A stretch of DNA of 64,000 nucleotides, from assembly GCA_032622095.1 (NCBI GenBank), contig CP136063.1:88577980-88641979 (forward strand). Direction: 5' to 3'. Each line of letters starts with the position of its first letter. The stretch's first letter is position 1. Origin of the DNA: Siphonodentalium dalli (taxonomy: Eukaryota; Mollusca; Scaphopoda; Gadilida; Siphonodentaliidae). Made by a program: the position numbers and the translations under genes. Under the pieces are notes generated by a model that saw only the letters and a list, made by a program, of their open reading frames with translations, made no database searches and was not told the DNA's origin. Shown here piece by piece: positions 23,271 through 35,270 of this stretch.

Positions 23271-24416
23271 AGCATGATATGGATAGATGAAAAATAACAC
23301 CAATATCAGTGTCCGCCATGTTGGCGTTCAATACAATAAACATTCACCGGGAGGCTTCGCTGTTAATTGGATGTTGTTACATATTTTACGTAAACTTATA
23401 CTTTTTTCTATTTTGTTTATTATGTCTGGATTAATTTTCCCATTGGTGGAAATAAAAAAACCGAAAACTAAAATTAAATTTTTATTGACAAACAGCTTTA
23501 TATGTACGATCACATCACATGACATATTGGTGCGAGATTTGAACATCGTACGATCCGACAGCACGCCGTTAATCCAACAAGCCACTAGCTGTTGTGAGAA
23601 CTCGATAATCCACAGGTGGGGTTCTAACTCATCTTTAATATTAGAAATGCTACCATTTAAGTCAGTAAAGTGTCATGACATTCTATTAAGTAACTGGAAA
23701 ATAGGGAGACTATCTATCCGACAAGGGTCAACCTGGGTAACTATATCACACCAAACTATGGCAACAATGACCCCTTCATCTACATTGTATAAAATTAAAA
23801 TGCCTTATTATATGATAGGCCTTTATTATCAAAGGCCGATGCACAAACGCCCAAACCCATATATGACAAGACACGTGGCCATCGCCAAAGTGTTCGCGCG
23901 CAAGACATATCATTTGTGATCATTCGTTCGTCTTCTGATCGCCACTGACTGTCTTACATCCACAATTGTTGGTCATTATAAATAAATATTAGCCCTAGAA
24001 TAATTTCTAGTAGAAAAAGTTTGGAAGCAACATATTCGACTGCCATCCCATTCTCCCTTTTTGCACTCGAAATTTCATCAAAACAGATCCAATTTGGAAA
24101 TAAACACGTTTGTATACAAAGCTATCTAAATATAAAGATAAAACACATACTTACCATACACCACTAAGTCTTGACATGTTTTTCCCGAATAACAACTTTT
24201 ATCAGCTGAATATAATCAACAAACACGACAAAATTTGGACGACACAACGACATTAACACCCGCAGGTCAGAGATTATCGCAATGCGATAGGGGAACACCG
24301 TATGCGTAACTTAACTATCACGATATTATAACGTACTCAATGTGAACAACTCATCGTCAAATTCATGCATAAGAAATTTTAAACATATCATATTCGACTT
24401 GTTTTATTTTATGTTC
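23271..24416. other. Unassigned region with a 210-codon ORF (23287-23919, +)
   Basis: The plus-strand ORF starts just after the MITE A copy and is longer than expected for this AT-rich DNA, but it shows no recognisable domain, signal peptide or splice context. An antisense segment, 23529-23590, has a B-box-like GTTCAAATCTCGC but no partner acceptor stem. The remainder has only short ORFs. Confidence 0.3.
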
Positions 24417-25590
24417 ATGAAAAGGAATAAAAATAGGCTGATAAAAATACATATAAAACGACACATAGATTCAAATTAGCCATTTTCCCGTGAAACTTAG
24501 GCAATGCGAGCGAGGTACGAAAATTCATGATATCTGAGTACGAACGTCGAAGTGTAAATTTTATTGGGAAAGCTGAACATTACTGAATTCGAGGAGTTTC
24601 TAAAGACTGGTTTAGAAGTTATCTAACGGGTAGTAAAACAATATGTTGACTGTCAAGGACATACTTCCGCATTAAAAAGGATAACGTGTGGCGTGCCCCA
24701 GGGGTCAGTTCTCATGTTCTTGAAAAGGGATAATACATAGGGTGATAAATATACATATAAAATGACACATAGATTCAAATTAGCTATTTTCCCGTGAAAC
24801 GTATAGGCAATGCAAGCGAGGTACGAAAATTGATGATATCTGAGTACGAACGTCAAGGACATACTTCCGCATTAAAAAGGATAACGTGTGTCGTGCCACA
24901 GGGGTCAGTTCTCGGTCCAACAATTTTTCTCCTCTATGTAAACGATATGTCCCAATGTACAGAAATGAATTTGCTTTCATTTGTTGATGATACCACCCTA
25001 TATTCAACTGGCTGCGATAACAAAAAAATTAAAAACGCACGTTCCAACAAATTCCTAGGTATTATCATGGATGAAAACTTAACGTTTAAAACCCACATAT
25101 CAATGATACAAGGGAATCTGAACCACACCCTCTACTGCTTGAACAAAGTTAAAAACATTTTACCAAAAGAATCACGAAAAATTCTATGCCACTCCTTAGT
25201 CCATAGCCATCTTCTTTACTGTCTCCCAGTATGGGGGAATTCATGTCATGCTAGTGTGCTGTCAACCTTACAAAAAGGGCAATTCGTATTCTATGCAACT
25301 CTAAATATAATAGCCACACAGAACCCCTTTTCCAACAAGAGAATATTCTAATGTTCAAAAATATCTGCACCATGCACGCAGCGCTCTTTGTGTAACTGGA
25401 CTAAAAGAAATCTCCCAATATCATTTGAATTTTTTTTCACTTACTCCCTCGGTGTAAATACAAGACAGGCGAATAAACTAAGAAGCAAAACACCGAAAAC
25501 ATGTTTCTCAGAAAATCTACCAACACATACTTTTCCCAATGTGTGGAATTCGATTAACTCCAAAATAAAAAAATTGTAAGTTTAATTATG
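24417..25590 (+). mobile_element. LINE reverse-transcriptase relic (jockey/CR1-type)
   Basis: A fragmentary polymerase reads WFRSYLTG near 24610, CGVPQGSVL near 24690 and again TCVVPQGSVLGP near 24890, then the active-site-like box FVDDTTLY near 24985, KFLGIIMDENLTFKTHI and HLLYCLPVWGN, and finally FPNVWNSINSKIKKL to about 25579. About 300 bp is tandemly duplicated (24417-24710 and 24714-24930), which repeats the VPQGS motif. Sequence between the active-site box and KFLGI is missing, and frames shift near 24650 and 25350. It is a dead, internally deleted copy. Confidence 0.75.
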
Positions 25591-27675
25591 TATTCAAAAA
25601 AATATTATCTATTGAACTAATAGGTAAATATTCGGCTACATGTAAAAATCAAACCATGCTATATTTGTGATAGATAATCGTCATATCACTTGCCTCAAGC
25701 AACTTACAACTTAGCGTTATCACCTGAACATCCGCCCTTCCAGACAGCCCTGTCCCATACACGGCGGCGTCCGTGATTTTTCAAATTTAAATGTTATATA
25801 TGGTAAGGCAAAATTATGTACGGCATTATGTTGTCATAAAAATCTAATTGATTACCTGGTTTCCGCCGTCCACACTGTTTAATTCAAAAACTACATTATA
25901 TAGGGCCGTCGCGACCTCACAATATTATTCCGATTTAGTTTTTCTAACTTGTCCATCAAACGCAAAATTATATAAGATATATACTCGTAAGTTCACAATT
26001 TATACCATTTTCAATTAAAATATCAATATAGTATATTTAACATTAACACCAACCAGCAAACCTGAAACTACATACGTCATCATATTTTCTAATTGTATTA
26101 TTTATTGAGGGGCTGCAGGAAGACGACCAGTAGGTCATGCTGCTCCTGTACAATACTATTAATTCATATATCAATGCTTTGTTATTTATTCTTATTTATT
26201 GTACAAATAAACATCTACAACTACATCTACAAGTGTTCCAAATTTTGTCGTGTTTTGTTGTATTATATTCACAGAGGGGGGGGGGGGGGTAATAACAAAT
26301 TTGCAGGAAGGTATGCCGTTTTTTTTTGCATCTGGCATTTTCGGGGACCCACCACCCCCAAACCTGCAAAGAAAATATTTTTTTATTCCACTTTTTCGAC
26401 ACCCCCCCCCCCCCAAATTTCACTAATTTTGGTCCAAAACTGCAAGAAATCCTGCAATATATAGTATCGCCTGTTTCAACAACTGACTTCGTATTCCATT
26501 TGAGATGGGTTGAAAGAATCGTTGAAGTATTATGTGGATATGTGTGTAGGGACGTATATCTATGAGGGTTTCCGTTGACGGATGATGTCAATGTGGGATT
26601 TACAACTGCACACACCCCCTTGAACAAACCAATATTTTGACCAAAAGTAGGAAGAAATGCAAATGTTGGTCTAAAACAACAAAATCCACATACATTCCTG
26701 GTTGGAAATTCAGATTTCCACCAGAACAATATCAACCCATTGTTGGTGTAATATTGACTTGTATTGTGTTAGATATGAAATTTCGAACTGGTGAACACTT
26801 TCTCATTATATAGGAGATCTTTATGAATGAGAACAGCAATGTGGCTACATGTCGTTGGGTGCCTCATCCCACCGACTCTGCGGTGATACGTGTCAACAGT
26901 TGGAAATGTCATAATGTTATGAATTGCCAATATGGACTATAGGCGGTTTACCGGACGCATTTCACTTGAACCAGCACGACTAATACTGTTCTGATTGAGC
27001 TCAATCAACGCCATAAAAACCGCCGTGTTCCCACGGGCTTAATCTTTGCAGCAAAAACATATCAGGGTACAATTGTACCTGATATTTTCTTGCAGATATT
27101 TTCTTGCAGGTACATGTGGACGCGCCAATATGTGTGGTGAGAGTAACAGATCATCTGAGTTAATAGACACGCAAATAATTATCTGATTAGCTTGATGCAC
27201 TGATGACAGTTATTTTCTAACCATTGATAGTCACATTAATGTTTGAGACAGTTGCTCGATCAGTTTCCACGCACACAAGGATCTAGGCTTAAAGGACTTC
27301 GTTTCATCAGGATAAATTTATTTATTTCAGTTTTACATTTCTCGAAGCTTCTTTCTGAAGGGTGTCGGGAAGGAGGTTTTTCACCACACTGTCCCATACG
27401 CAACGTGCCGTAGCTTAATGTCTTCTCCACTAAGCCCATATGAGGTCCCGGTAAAAAAAAATTGTTTTGCAGTTATAATGTTTTAAACTGTTACGAATGT
27501 CAAATATGTACACACAAGGTCTTTACTAAAAAAAAACTGCAAGAGGTTCTAAAAAAACAACATTTTTTTCCTTTCGGGCCAGCCAGCCACCCCGGCATAC
27601 CTTCCTGCAAATGTTTTATTCCCCTCCCCCTGATTTGGTGCATAAAGTTTATGAAATTAACTTGTGTAATCTCTA
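25591..27675. other. No gene; low-complexity G/C runs at 26275-26289 and 26402-26415
   Basis: Two family E-like repeats (about 26265-26450 and 27530-27640) share GCATACCTTCCTGCAAA in opposite senses and carry poly-G and poly-C tracts. ORFs of up to 179 codons around 26192-26735 exist on both strands through these tracts and are not credible. 26560-27430 shows nothing else. Confidence 0.45.
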
Positions 27676-28070
27676 TATATACCATTTGAAAGAGGAAGCT
27701 CCAAAACATTGTATTATCAACTTATCCGGTGTAATAAACTGTGAAATGTTGTTTGTGTTGAGGTACTGACGTGTATTTGAGCTTAAGTTTCATATGGGTT
27801 GTACTGCAAAGTCTATAATTTTCAATAGAAGGGGAATAACTCTATATCTTAGTTTGAATTCTTTGCATTTGGGAGCGAGACGGGGAAATGTATCTATGTT
27901 TTCAGCTGTTTTCTATTACTTTATGGGCACCTTCTGAGACACACACGCTCCAAATGGTGATGAATTATAAAGTATATTAATCATAATTTAAGTCATAGAT
28001 TATTATTATTATAACCGTATATAAAGGCACTATAAAAAATTGGTGAATCGAAAATTAAATGGGCCTTTAA
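27676..28070 (+). mobile_element. MITE family A, left-truncated
   Basis: Matches the family from TATATACCATTTGAAAGAGG to the right terminus ATCGAAAATTAAATGGGCCT with TTAA at 28067-28070. The left terminus is missing. Confidence 0.65.
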
Positions 28071-28084
28071 ATATTTTTATTTTA

Positions 28085-28518
28085 TTTAATACATTCTGTG
28101 CATATATGGCAGTGGTCGTCCAGCGTAGCGAGGGGACTGAACTATGTCAGACCAACATGACAGGGGACTAAACTATGTGGAATCACTTAACTAAATGGTT
28201 TCCTGACACTGACTTGAAGCCTCCAGGCCACTCCAGTGAAGTTTACTGAGCTAGATTGAACCAGTTGATCAAGAAAATGCAAGAAAAATCATAGGTCATG
28301 CGTTTACTTTTAAAAATAAATCCAAAAGGCTACCCCACAGCCAAATTTTATCTGGACAAACCCAGAAATATAGCAGCTAGTTAAATAATATTCCCACTCA
28401 CAAAAATCCATTCCCCCATTAATTCACCAGTTTAAATTATTTAGATATAATGAACAAATCAAATAAATAAGATTTCACCTTTAATAACACATCATAACAT
28501 AACATAACATGACATAAC
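28085..28518. repeat. Repeat block C copy ending in an (ATAAC)n tract
   Basis: It carries the ATATATGGCAGTGGTCG start, two GACCA...GGGGACT units and the CACCAGTTTAAATTATT end, as at 6770-7270. It ends in CATAACATAACATAACATGA at about 28492-28518. It forms the 3' flank of repeat gene copy 2. Confidence 0.6.
28480..28485 (-). terminator. Candidate poly(A) signal of repeat gene copy 2
   Basis: ATTAAA on the minus strand about 109 nt after the stop codon at 28596-28594. It is the commonest AATAAA variant. A canonical AATAAA occurs on the minus strand only about 520 nt downstream (near 28072). Confidence 0.35.
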
Positions 28519-28593
28519 ACGTCCCGATTTTTAAACCGGGCGTTCAAAACGTGCTCTCATTTGTATTGTTATGCATATATAGTTATACATATA

Positions 28594-31500
28594 CTACATG
28601 CGTGAACGTTCCAAGTCGCTGTGTTTTCCGCTGTGGTCATCATGACCGGATCCCTTCTTGCTTCGGACCTCACGTTCCAAGTCGCTGTGTTTTCCGCTGT
28701 GGTCATCATGACCGGATCCCATCTTGCTCCGGACCTCACGTTCCAAGTCGCTGTGTTTTCCGCTGTGGTCATCATGACCGGATCCCTTCTTGCTTCGGAC
28801 CTCACGTTCCAAGTCGCTGTGTTTTCCGCTGTGGTCATCATGACCGGATCCCTTCTTGCTTCGGACCTCACGTTCCAAGTCGCTGTGTTTTCCGCTGTGG
28901 TCATCGTGACCGGATCCCTTCTTGCTTCGGACCTCACGTTCCAAGTCGCTGTGTTTTCCGCTGTGGTCATCATGACCGGATCCCTTCTTGCTTCGGATCT
29001 CACGTTCCAAGTCGCTGTGTTTTCCGCTGTGGCCACCATGACCGGATCCCTTCTTGCTTCGGACCTCACGTTCCAAGTCGCTGTGTTTTCCGCTGTGGTC
29101 ATCATGACCGGATCCCTTCTTGCTTCGAACCTCACGTTCCAAGTCGCTGTGTTTTCCGCTGTGGCCACCATGACCGGATCCCTTCTTGCTTCGGACCTCA
29201 CGTTCCAAGTCGCTGTGTTTTCCGCTGTGGCCACCATGACCGGATCCCTTCTTGCTTCGGACCTCACGTTCCAAGTCGCTGTGTTTTCCGCTGTGGCCAC
29301 CATGACCGGATCCCTTCTTGCTTCGGACCTCACGTTCCAAGTCGCTGTGTTTTCCGCTGTGGCCACGATGACCGGATACCTTCTTGCTTCGGACCTCACG
29401 TTCCAAGTCGCTGTGTTTTCCGCTGTGGCCACCATGACCGGATCCCTTCTTGCTTCGGACCTCACGTTCCAAGTCGCTGTGTTTTCCGCTGTGGCCACCA
29501 TGACCGGTTCCCTTCTTGCTTCGGACCTCACGTTCCAAGTCGCTGTGTTTTCCGCTGTGGCCACCATGACCGGATCCCTTCTTGCTTCGGACCTCACGTT
29601 CCAAGTCGCTGTGTTTTCCGCTGTGGCCACCATGACCGGATCCCTTCTTGCTTCGGACCTCACGTTCCAAGTCGCTGTGTTTTCCGCTGTGGTCATCATG
29701 TCCGGATCCCTTCTTGCTTCGGACCTCACGTTCCAAGTCGCTGTGTTTTCCGCTGTGGTCATCATGACCGGATCCCTTCTTGCTTCGGACCTCACGTTCC
29801 AAGTCGCTGTGTTTTCCGCTGTGGCCACCATGACCGGATCCCTTCTTGCTTCGGACCTCACGTTCCAAGTCGCTGTGTTTTCCGCTGTGGCCACCATGAC
29901 CGGATCCCTTCTTGCTTCGGACCTCACGTTCCAAGTCGCTGTGTTTTCCGCTGTGGTCATCATGACTGGATCCCTTCTTGCTTCGGACCTCACGTTCCAA
30001 GTCGCTGTGTTTTCCGCTGTGGCCACCATGACCGGGTCCCTTCTTGCTTCGGACCTCACGTTCCAAGTCGCTGTGTTTTCCGCTGTGGCCACCATGACCG
30101 GATCCCTTCTTGCTTCGGACCTCACGTTCCAAGTCGCTGTGTTTTCCGCTGTGGCCACCATGACCGGATCCCTTCTTGCTTCGGACCTCACGTTCAAAGT
30201 CGCTGTGTTTTCCGCTGTGGCCACCATGACCGGATCCCTTCTTGCTTCGGACCTCACGTTCCAAGTCGCTGTGTTTTCCGCTGTGGCCACGATGACCGGA
30301 TACCTTCTTGCTTCGGACCTCACGTTCCAAGTCGCTGTGTTTTCCGCTGTGGCCACCATGACCGGTTCCCTTCTTGCTTCGGACCTCACGTTCCAAGTCG
30401 CTGTGTTTTCCGCTGTGGCCACCATGACCGGATCCCTTCTTGCTTCGGACCTCACGTTCCAAGTCGCTGTGTTTTCCGCTGTGGCCACCATGACCGGATC
30501 CCTTCTTGCTTCGGACCTCACGTTCCAAGTCGCTGTGTTTTCCGCTGTGGTCATCATGTCCGGATCCCTTCTTGCTTCGGACCTCACGTTCCAAGTCGCT
30601 GTGTTTTCCGCTGTGGTCATCATGACCGGATCCCTTCTTGCTTCGGACCTCACGTTCCAAGTCGCTGTGTTTTCCGCTGTGGCCACCATGACCGGATCCC
30701 TTCTTGCTTCGGACCTCACGTTCCAAGTCGCTGTGTTTTCCGCTGTGGCCACCATGACCGGATCCCTTCTTGCTTCGGACCTCACGTTCCAAGTCGCTGT
30801 GTTTTCCGCTGTGGTCATCATGACTGGATCCCTTCTTGCTTCGGACCTCACGTTCCAAGTCGCTGTGTTTTCCGCTGTGGCCACCATGACCGGGTCCCTT
30901 CTTGCTTCGGACCTCACGTTCCAAGTCGCTGTGTTTTCCGCTGTGGCCACCATGACCGGATCCCTTCTTGCTTCGGACCTCACGTTCCAAGTCGCTGTGT
31001 TTTCCGCTGTGGCCACCATGACCGGATCCCTTCTTGCTTCGGACCTCACGTTCAAAGTCGCTGTGTTTTCCGCTGTGGCCACCATGACCGGATCCCTTCT
31101 TGCTTCGGACCTCACGTTCCAAGTCGCTGTGTTTTCCGCTGTGGCCACGATGACCGGATACCTTCTTGCTTCGGACCTCACGTTCCAAGTCGCTGTGTTT
31201 TCCGCTGTGGCCACCATGACCGGATCCCTTCTTGCTTCGGACCTCACGTTCCAAGTCGCTGTGTTTTCCGCTGTGGTCACCATGATCGGATCCCTTCTTG
31301 CTTCGGACATCACGTTCCAAGTCGCTGTGTTTTCCGCTGTGGCCACCATGACCGGATCCCTTCTTGCTTCGGACCTCACGTTCCAAGTCGCTGTGTTTTC
31401 CGCTGTGGCCACCATGACCGGATCCCTTCTTGCTTCGGACCTCACGTTCCAAGTCGCTGTGTTTTCCGCTGTGGCCACCATGACCGGATCCCTTCTTGCT

Positions 31501-32306
31501 TCGGACCTCACGTTCAAAGTCGCTGTGTTTTCCGCTGTGGTCATCATGACCGGATCCCTTCTTGCTTCGGACCTCACGTTCCAAGTCGCTGTGTTTTCCG
31601 CTGTGGCCACCATGACCGGATCCCTTCTTGCTTCGGACCTCACGTTCCAAGTCGCTGTGTTTTCCGCTGTGGCCACGATGACCGGATACCTTCTTGCTTC
31701 GGACCTCACGTTCCAAGTCGCTGTGTTTTCCGCTGTGGCCACCATTACCGGATCCCTTCTTGCTTCGGACCTCACGTTCCAAGTCGCTGTGTTTTCCGCT
31801 GTGGTCACCATGACCGGATTCCTTCTTGCTTCGGACCTCACGTTCCAAGTCGCTGTGTTTTCCGCTGTGGCCACCATGACCGGATCCCTTCTTGCTTCGG
31901 ACCTCACGTTCCAAGTCGCTGTGTTTTCCGCTGTGGCCACCATGACCGGATCCCTTCTTGCTTCGGACCTCACGTTCCAAGTCGCTGTGTTTTCCGCTGT
32001 GGTCATCATGACCGGATCCCTTCTTGCTTCGGTCCTCACGTACCAAGTCGCTGTGTTTTCCGCTGTGGCCACCATGACCGGATCCCTTCTTGCTTCGGAC
32101 CTCACGTTCCAAGTCGCTGTGTTTTCCGCTGTGGCCACCATGACCGGATCCCTTCTTGCTTCGGAGCTCACGTTCCAAGTCGCTGTGTTTTCCGCTGTGG
32201 TCATCATGACCGGATCCCTTCTTGCTTCTTACGTCACGTTCCAAGTCACTGTGTCCCCCATTCTTCTTGCTCAGGTCTCCTCTTAGCGGGGTTCCCGAAG
32301 CGCAAA
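28594..32306 (-). CDS. Secreted tandem-repeat protein, copy 2, exon 2 (complete)
   Basis: The minus strand enters through TTCTTTGCAG (AG at 32308-32307) into VCASGTPLRGDLSKKNGG, then about 55 units of 22 residues with the core EREVRSKKGSGHDDHSGKH, and ends SDLERSRM at a TAG at 28596-28594. Joined to exon 1 at 43115-43154 (phase 1), the predicted protein is 1,250 residues with a 16-residue signal peptide. Units fall into two classes, GHDDHS and GHGGHS. Compared with copies 1 and 3, the GKKK linker is replaced by SGKHS, giving a more histidine-rich, less basic chain. Cysteine is absent from the repeats. Because 66 is divisible by 3, several other frames are also open across the array. The splice structure selects this one, but substitutions inside this array alone do not clearly favour it. 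Function unknown. Confidence 0.7.
28607..32245. repeat. 66-bp tandem repeat array 2
   Basis: About 55 units of exactly 66 bp without length variants. Rare markers define a 13-unit (858-bp) higher-order repeat: CATGTCCGG at 29699 and 30557, ACCGGTTCC at 29503 and 30361, CCACGATGACCGGATACC at 30287 and 31145. The last marker also recurs 14 units earlier (29363) and 8 units later (31673). Confidence 0.95.
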
Positions 32307-32482
32307 CTGCAAAGAACATTATCAGTGTAGTGTTTCTTGTTTTGCTTCTTATAGCAACATACTTTGACTGTCGAATTTTTTTTTTTAGTTCGTTGTCTGT
32401 TCGTTAATGTGTGTCTTTCTAAGATTGTCACTTGTTAGTGTACCATATGTACTGTTTTAAACAATAGAAACAGCAAACTTCA

Positions 32483-32893
32483 AACATCGATATATAATAA
32501 CTCTGAGCTTTGGTGGGTGGGTTACTTGACTCGAATCAAATAGTTGTTACCCCCGAAGTCAAAGAAATAGTAATTTATGAGCGTCTGATCGGATTGATTA
32601 CTTTTAATTTTCGAATCCCCATATCACATTATATAAAATATATTCCTTATTATATACCATTTAAAAGAGGAAGCTCCAAAACATTGTATTATCAACTTAT
32701 CCGGTGTAATAAACTGTGAGCGTGGTGTTTGTGTTGATGTACCGACGTGTTTTTGTGCTTAAGTTTCATCTGGTACTATACAAAGTCTATAAATTTCAAT
32801 AGAAGGAGAATAACTCTATATCTTAGTTTGAATTATGTTGCATTCTGGGAGCGCGACGGGGGAAATGTTGCTATGATTTCAAGTATTTGCTAA
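32483..32893 (+). mobile_element. Fused MITE fragments (family B right end, then family A)
   Basis: 32483-32606 matches the family B right end (CTCTGAGCTTTGGTGGGTGG to ATCGGATTGATTAC). 32603-32893 matches family A from TTAATTTTCGAATCCCC to GATTTCAAGTATTTGC. Both lie in the intron of copy 2. Confidence 0.6.
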
Positions 32894-33245
32894 TATGATC
32901 GTACGTGACACGTAACGGGGCAACCACACGCGGTGCTTCGTCGGATCTAGTTATGCGAAATTTGACCGGATTTGACCTTGAATTGACCATTTTGAATGTC
33001 AATGTCAGGTCGGGGTTACGAGTTACACTGCCCGGACAAAAGTATCCCTAGCCACCGAATTTCGTCGAAATCCGCCAGTATTACCCGATTTGATCTTGAA
33101 TCGACCATTTTGAAGATCAAGCATCACAATTTGACCCGTCCAAAACACTTCCCGGACAAACGTACGCTTAGGTATCAAGTTTCGTCGAAATCCGTCGGGA
33201 AGTTTTCCCGGCCATAGCTAACAGACAAAAGTCCCAAACTATATA
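32894..33245 (-). mobile_element. Possible Helitron-like element, weaker termini
   Basis: On the minus strand it begins at TATATAGTTTGGGACTTTTG and ends with a TACGTGTCACGTA hairpin followed by CGATCATATTAG. It contains two units with TACCAAGTTTCGTCGAAATC-like blocks. The 3' end lacks a clear CTRR, so this is tentative. Confidence 0.3.
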
Positions 33246-33681
33246 TTAGGTTATCTGGGTACCCGTCTGACGGGCATCTCGGTGGGACGAAATTTGTTGG
33301 CATCCCCATCCACACCAACAACCCAAAAATGGTGGAAATCGGCCCAGCGGATACCGAGATACAGGTTCAATGTCATTTAAAAGGTCAAGGTCACGCCGCA
33401 CGGGCATCCGGGTGTGACGAAATTGCCCAGCGCCTGAAACTACCCCCACATACCAAATTTGGTGGAAACCGGCTCAGCGGAGACCTTGAGTTCAAGGTCA
33501 TTTGAAGGTCAAGGTCACGCCGCACGGCCAAACGGATATGCCCATGTTACTCCTCGGGTCAAACTACATACCCGTACCAAGTTTCGTCAAAATCGGTTAG
33601 CTGTTTCCGATTCCATCGCGGAAACACACACACACACACCCACACACACAGACCACAAACTTTCCTCAAATATATAATAGA
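33246..33681 (-). mobile_element. Helitron-like non-autonomous element
   Basis: The minus-strand 5' end is A|TCTATTATATATTTGAGG, followed by a TG-rich tract from (CA)n at 33625-33652. The 3' end is a perfect hairpin CCCGTCAGACGGG, then 12 nt and CTAA|T. A 5' TC, a 3' hairpin plus CTRR, and insertion between A and T are the Helitron hallmarks. The body holds two repeats with AAGGTCAAGGTCACGCCGCA. No Rep/helicase is encoded. Confidence 0.55.
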
Positions 33682-33689
33682 TTCTCTAT

Positions 33690-35121
33690 GGAGGTCAAGT
33701 TCAAAATGATATCGTACTCCCATGTTTCTGTTCGTCAGATACAGACTCAAGTATGTAGGAGCCTCGATACCGGTATATTTATCAAGGATAGCTATAAGAG
33801 GCCTCTGAATATTGACATAAGTGCGTACATCGCAATACATATCTAGCAAAATGGCCCTTTAAGTGAGATGTCTTTCAACAGAGGATCAAGGTCAAGGTCA
33901 TATAAGCCCCCCACATCAACTTGACAACAAATTTGGTTGAGGTTTAATTTCAACTTCTCCAACCAAGGCGACCCATGTTATGATGGACATATAATTTGAC
34001 TTCCTCGCCGCCACCACTGCTCACAAATGATTTCAAATAAAAAGCCGCGTTCCGATGTTGAGTTTGAATACCTGGCAGCCAGCCAATACTATTTGCGCGA
34101 CATAAAACCGTGAAATCTTCCAACTTGTTAGGGTAGATTGGTTCAATCATTTATCTCGAACGAATTGATATGCTGCTGAAATGTCTGTGCGGCCAATTCT
34201 TTGCGAGACGGGAATTTATTGAATCTGTTGTCCGCCTATTAGGGGGGATTTTCGCTAAGCAATTTAAGGTTACGTCATATGTTGTATCCAAAGCGACGTC
34301 ATATTGGCACGCGAATTTTCCCGCGAAAGTTATTGACGTTTTGACAGCGACGCGACATAGCACACAAAGCAGGCATAATGTTGGCATGGTTCGCATTAGA
34401 TTGGTTGGGTTGACGTTGTTTCATAGTGCATGGCTCCGAGTCCGCGCTGGTATAAATGTAGCTCCATGCAATTGTAATCAAACTGATCAAATCCCAACCT
34501 ATAAAATCACTATATAATTTGTACAGGTACAAACAAAACATGTTCTTGGAAATTGAATGTTCTTCCTTACTTATATTCTAATGATTTGGGTTGTGATATG
34601 AAACAAACAAACAACCCAAATTATGAGGGGGTAAACCCAAGTTCTCACTCATAATAACCCCAATTTCCAACCAAGGCCAAGGGTTGTGGAGGCGAGTACA
34701 ACTAATATTTCATCCAAGTTGAGAATTGGCATATGTGCCAGTCAAAAAAATGGCCCCGGGGAGCCACGATCGAAAGGCTGGAAGATACATGTATGAGTAC
34801 AATATGATAATTATGAGGTACAGACCCAATCCCCCTACCACAAGCAACCAACTTCGTGTGCGTAATTGGTCATAAGAAATATTTATAGTTAAATTAAATC
34901 TTGACGTTCATATAAGTCAACACATATTAGTCTGAGTAGTGCAGGTCGTGACTGCACGGTCGTCCTTTTTTACATGGATTTCAATGCCATAATTTCTTGT
35001 TAACCCATTTTTGTGCGCCGTTTTTCATCGCGTCGAAATTCTGTTTCATGGTATTGTAAAAATTAATGACGTCATTCACACCTAAACTTGAAAAGCAACA
35101 ACGCGCCTGTTGCGCGTTGTG
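33690..35121. other. No gene recognised; CRE-like and TATA-like motifs at 34270-34460
   Basis: TTACGTCAT at about 34271, GCGACGTCATATTGG at about 34292 and GGTATAAATGTAGC at about 34449 sit in a somewhat GC-richer patch, on the plus strand. No convincing exon follows. The 115-codon ORF at 34170-34517 has no recognised family. Confidence 0.3.
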
Positions 35122-35270
35122 GTTGCTATTACTATATGGGCACCTTCTGATGCACAGAGGCTCCAACTTATAGTATAATCATATTTTATGTCATAGTTTA
35201 TTATTAAAACAGTATATCAAAGCACTATAAAAAAAATCGGTGAATCGAAAATTATAAAATTGGCCTTTAA
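35122..35270 (+). mobile_element. MITE family A, right-end fragment
   Basis: Matches from GCTATTACTATATGGGCACC to GGTGAATCGAAAATTATAAA and TTGGCCTTTAA at 35261-35270. Confidence 0.6.

Noticed and set aside
23529-23590. tRNA or tRNA-derived SINE on the minus strand
   Set aside because: A B-box-like GTTCAAATCTCGC and an ACC end are present, but no matching 5' acceptor stem or convincing A box.
23287-23919. 210-codon plus-strand ORF as a gene
   Set aside because: No domain, splice signals or promoter seen; mentioned only as an unassigned ORF.
26192-26735. ORFs of 74-179 codons on both strands
   Set aside because: They run through poly-G/poly-C tracts and family E repeats, overlap each other and look like low-complexity translation.
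28569-32286. Further long ORFs in array 2 (minus 28569-32207, plus 28621-32286)
   Set aside because: Other-frame translations of the same 66-bp unit, without signal-peptide or acceptor phase match.
28551-32330. Plus-strand 1,259-codon ORF with cysteine-rich repeats and a hydrophobic start
   Set aside because: The period of 66 opens several frames at once. The corresponding frame in arrays 1 and 3 is interrupted by TGA, and no promoter or splice structure supports it. Kept as a finding because some variants are silent in this frame.
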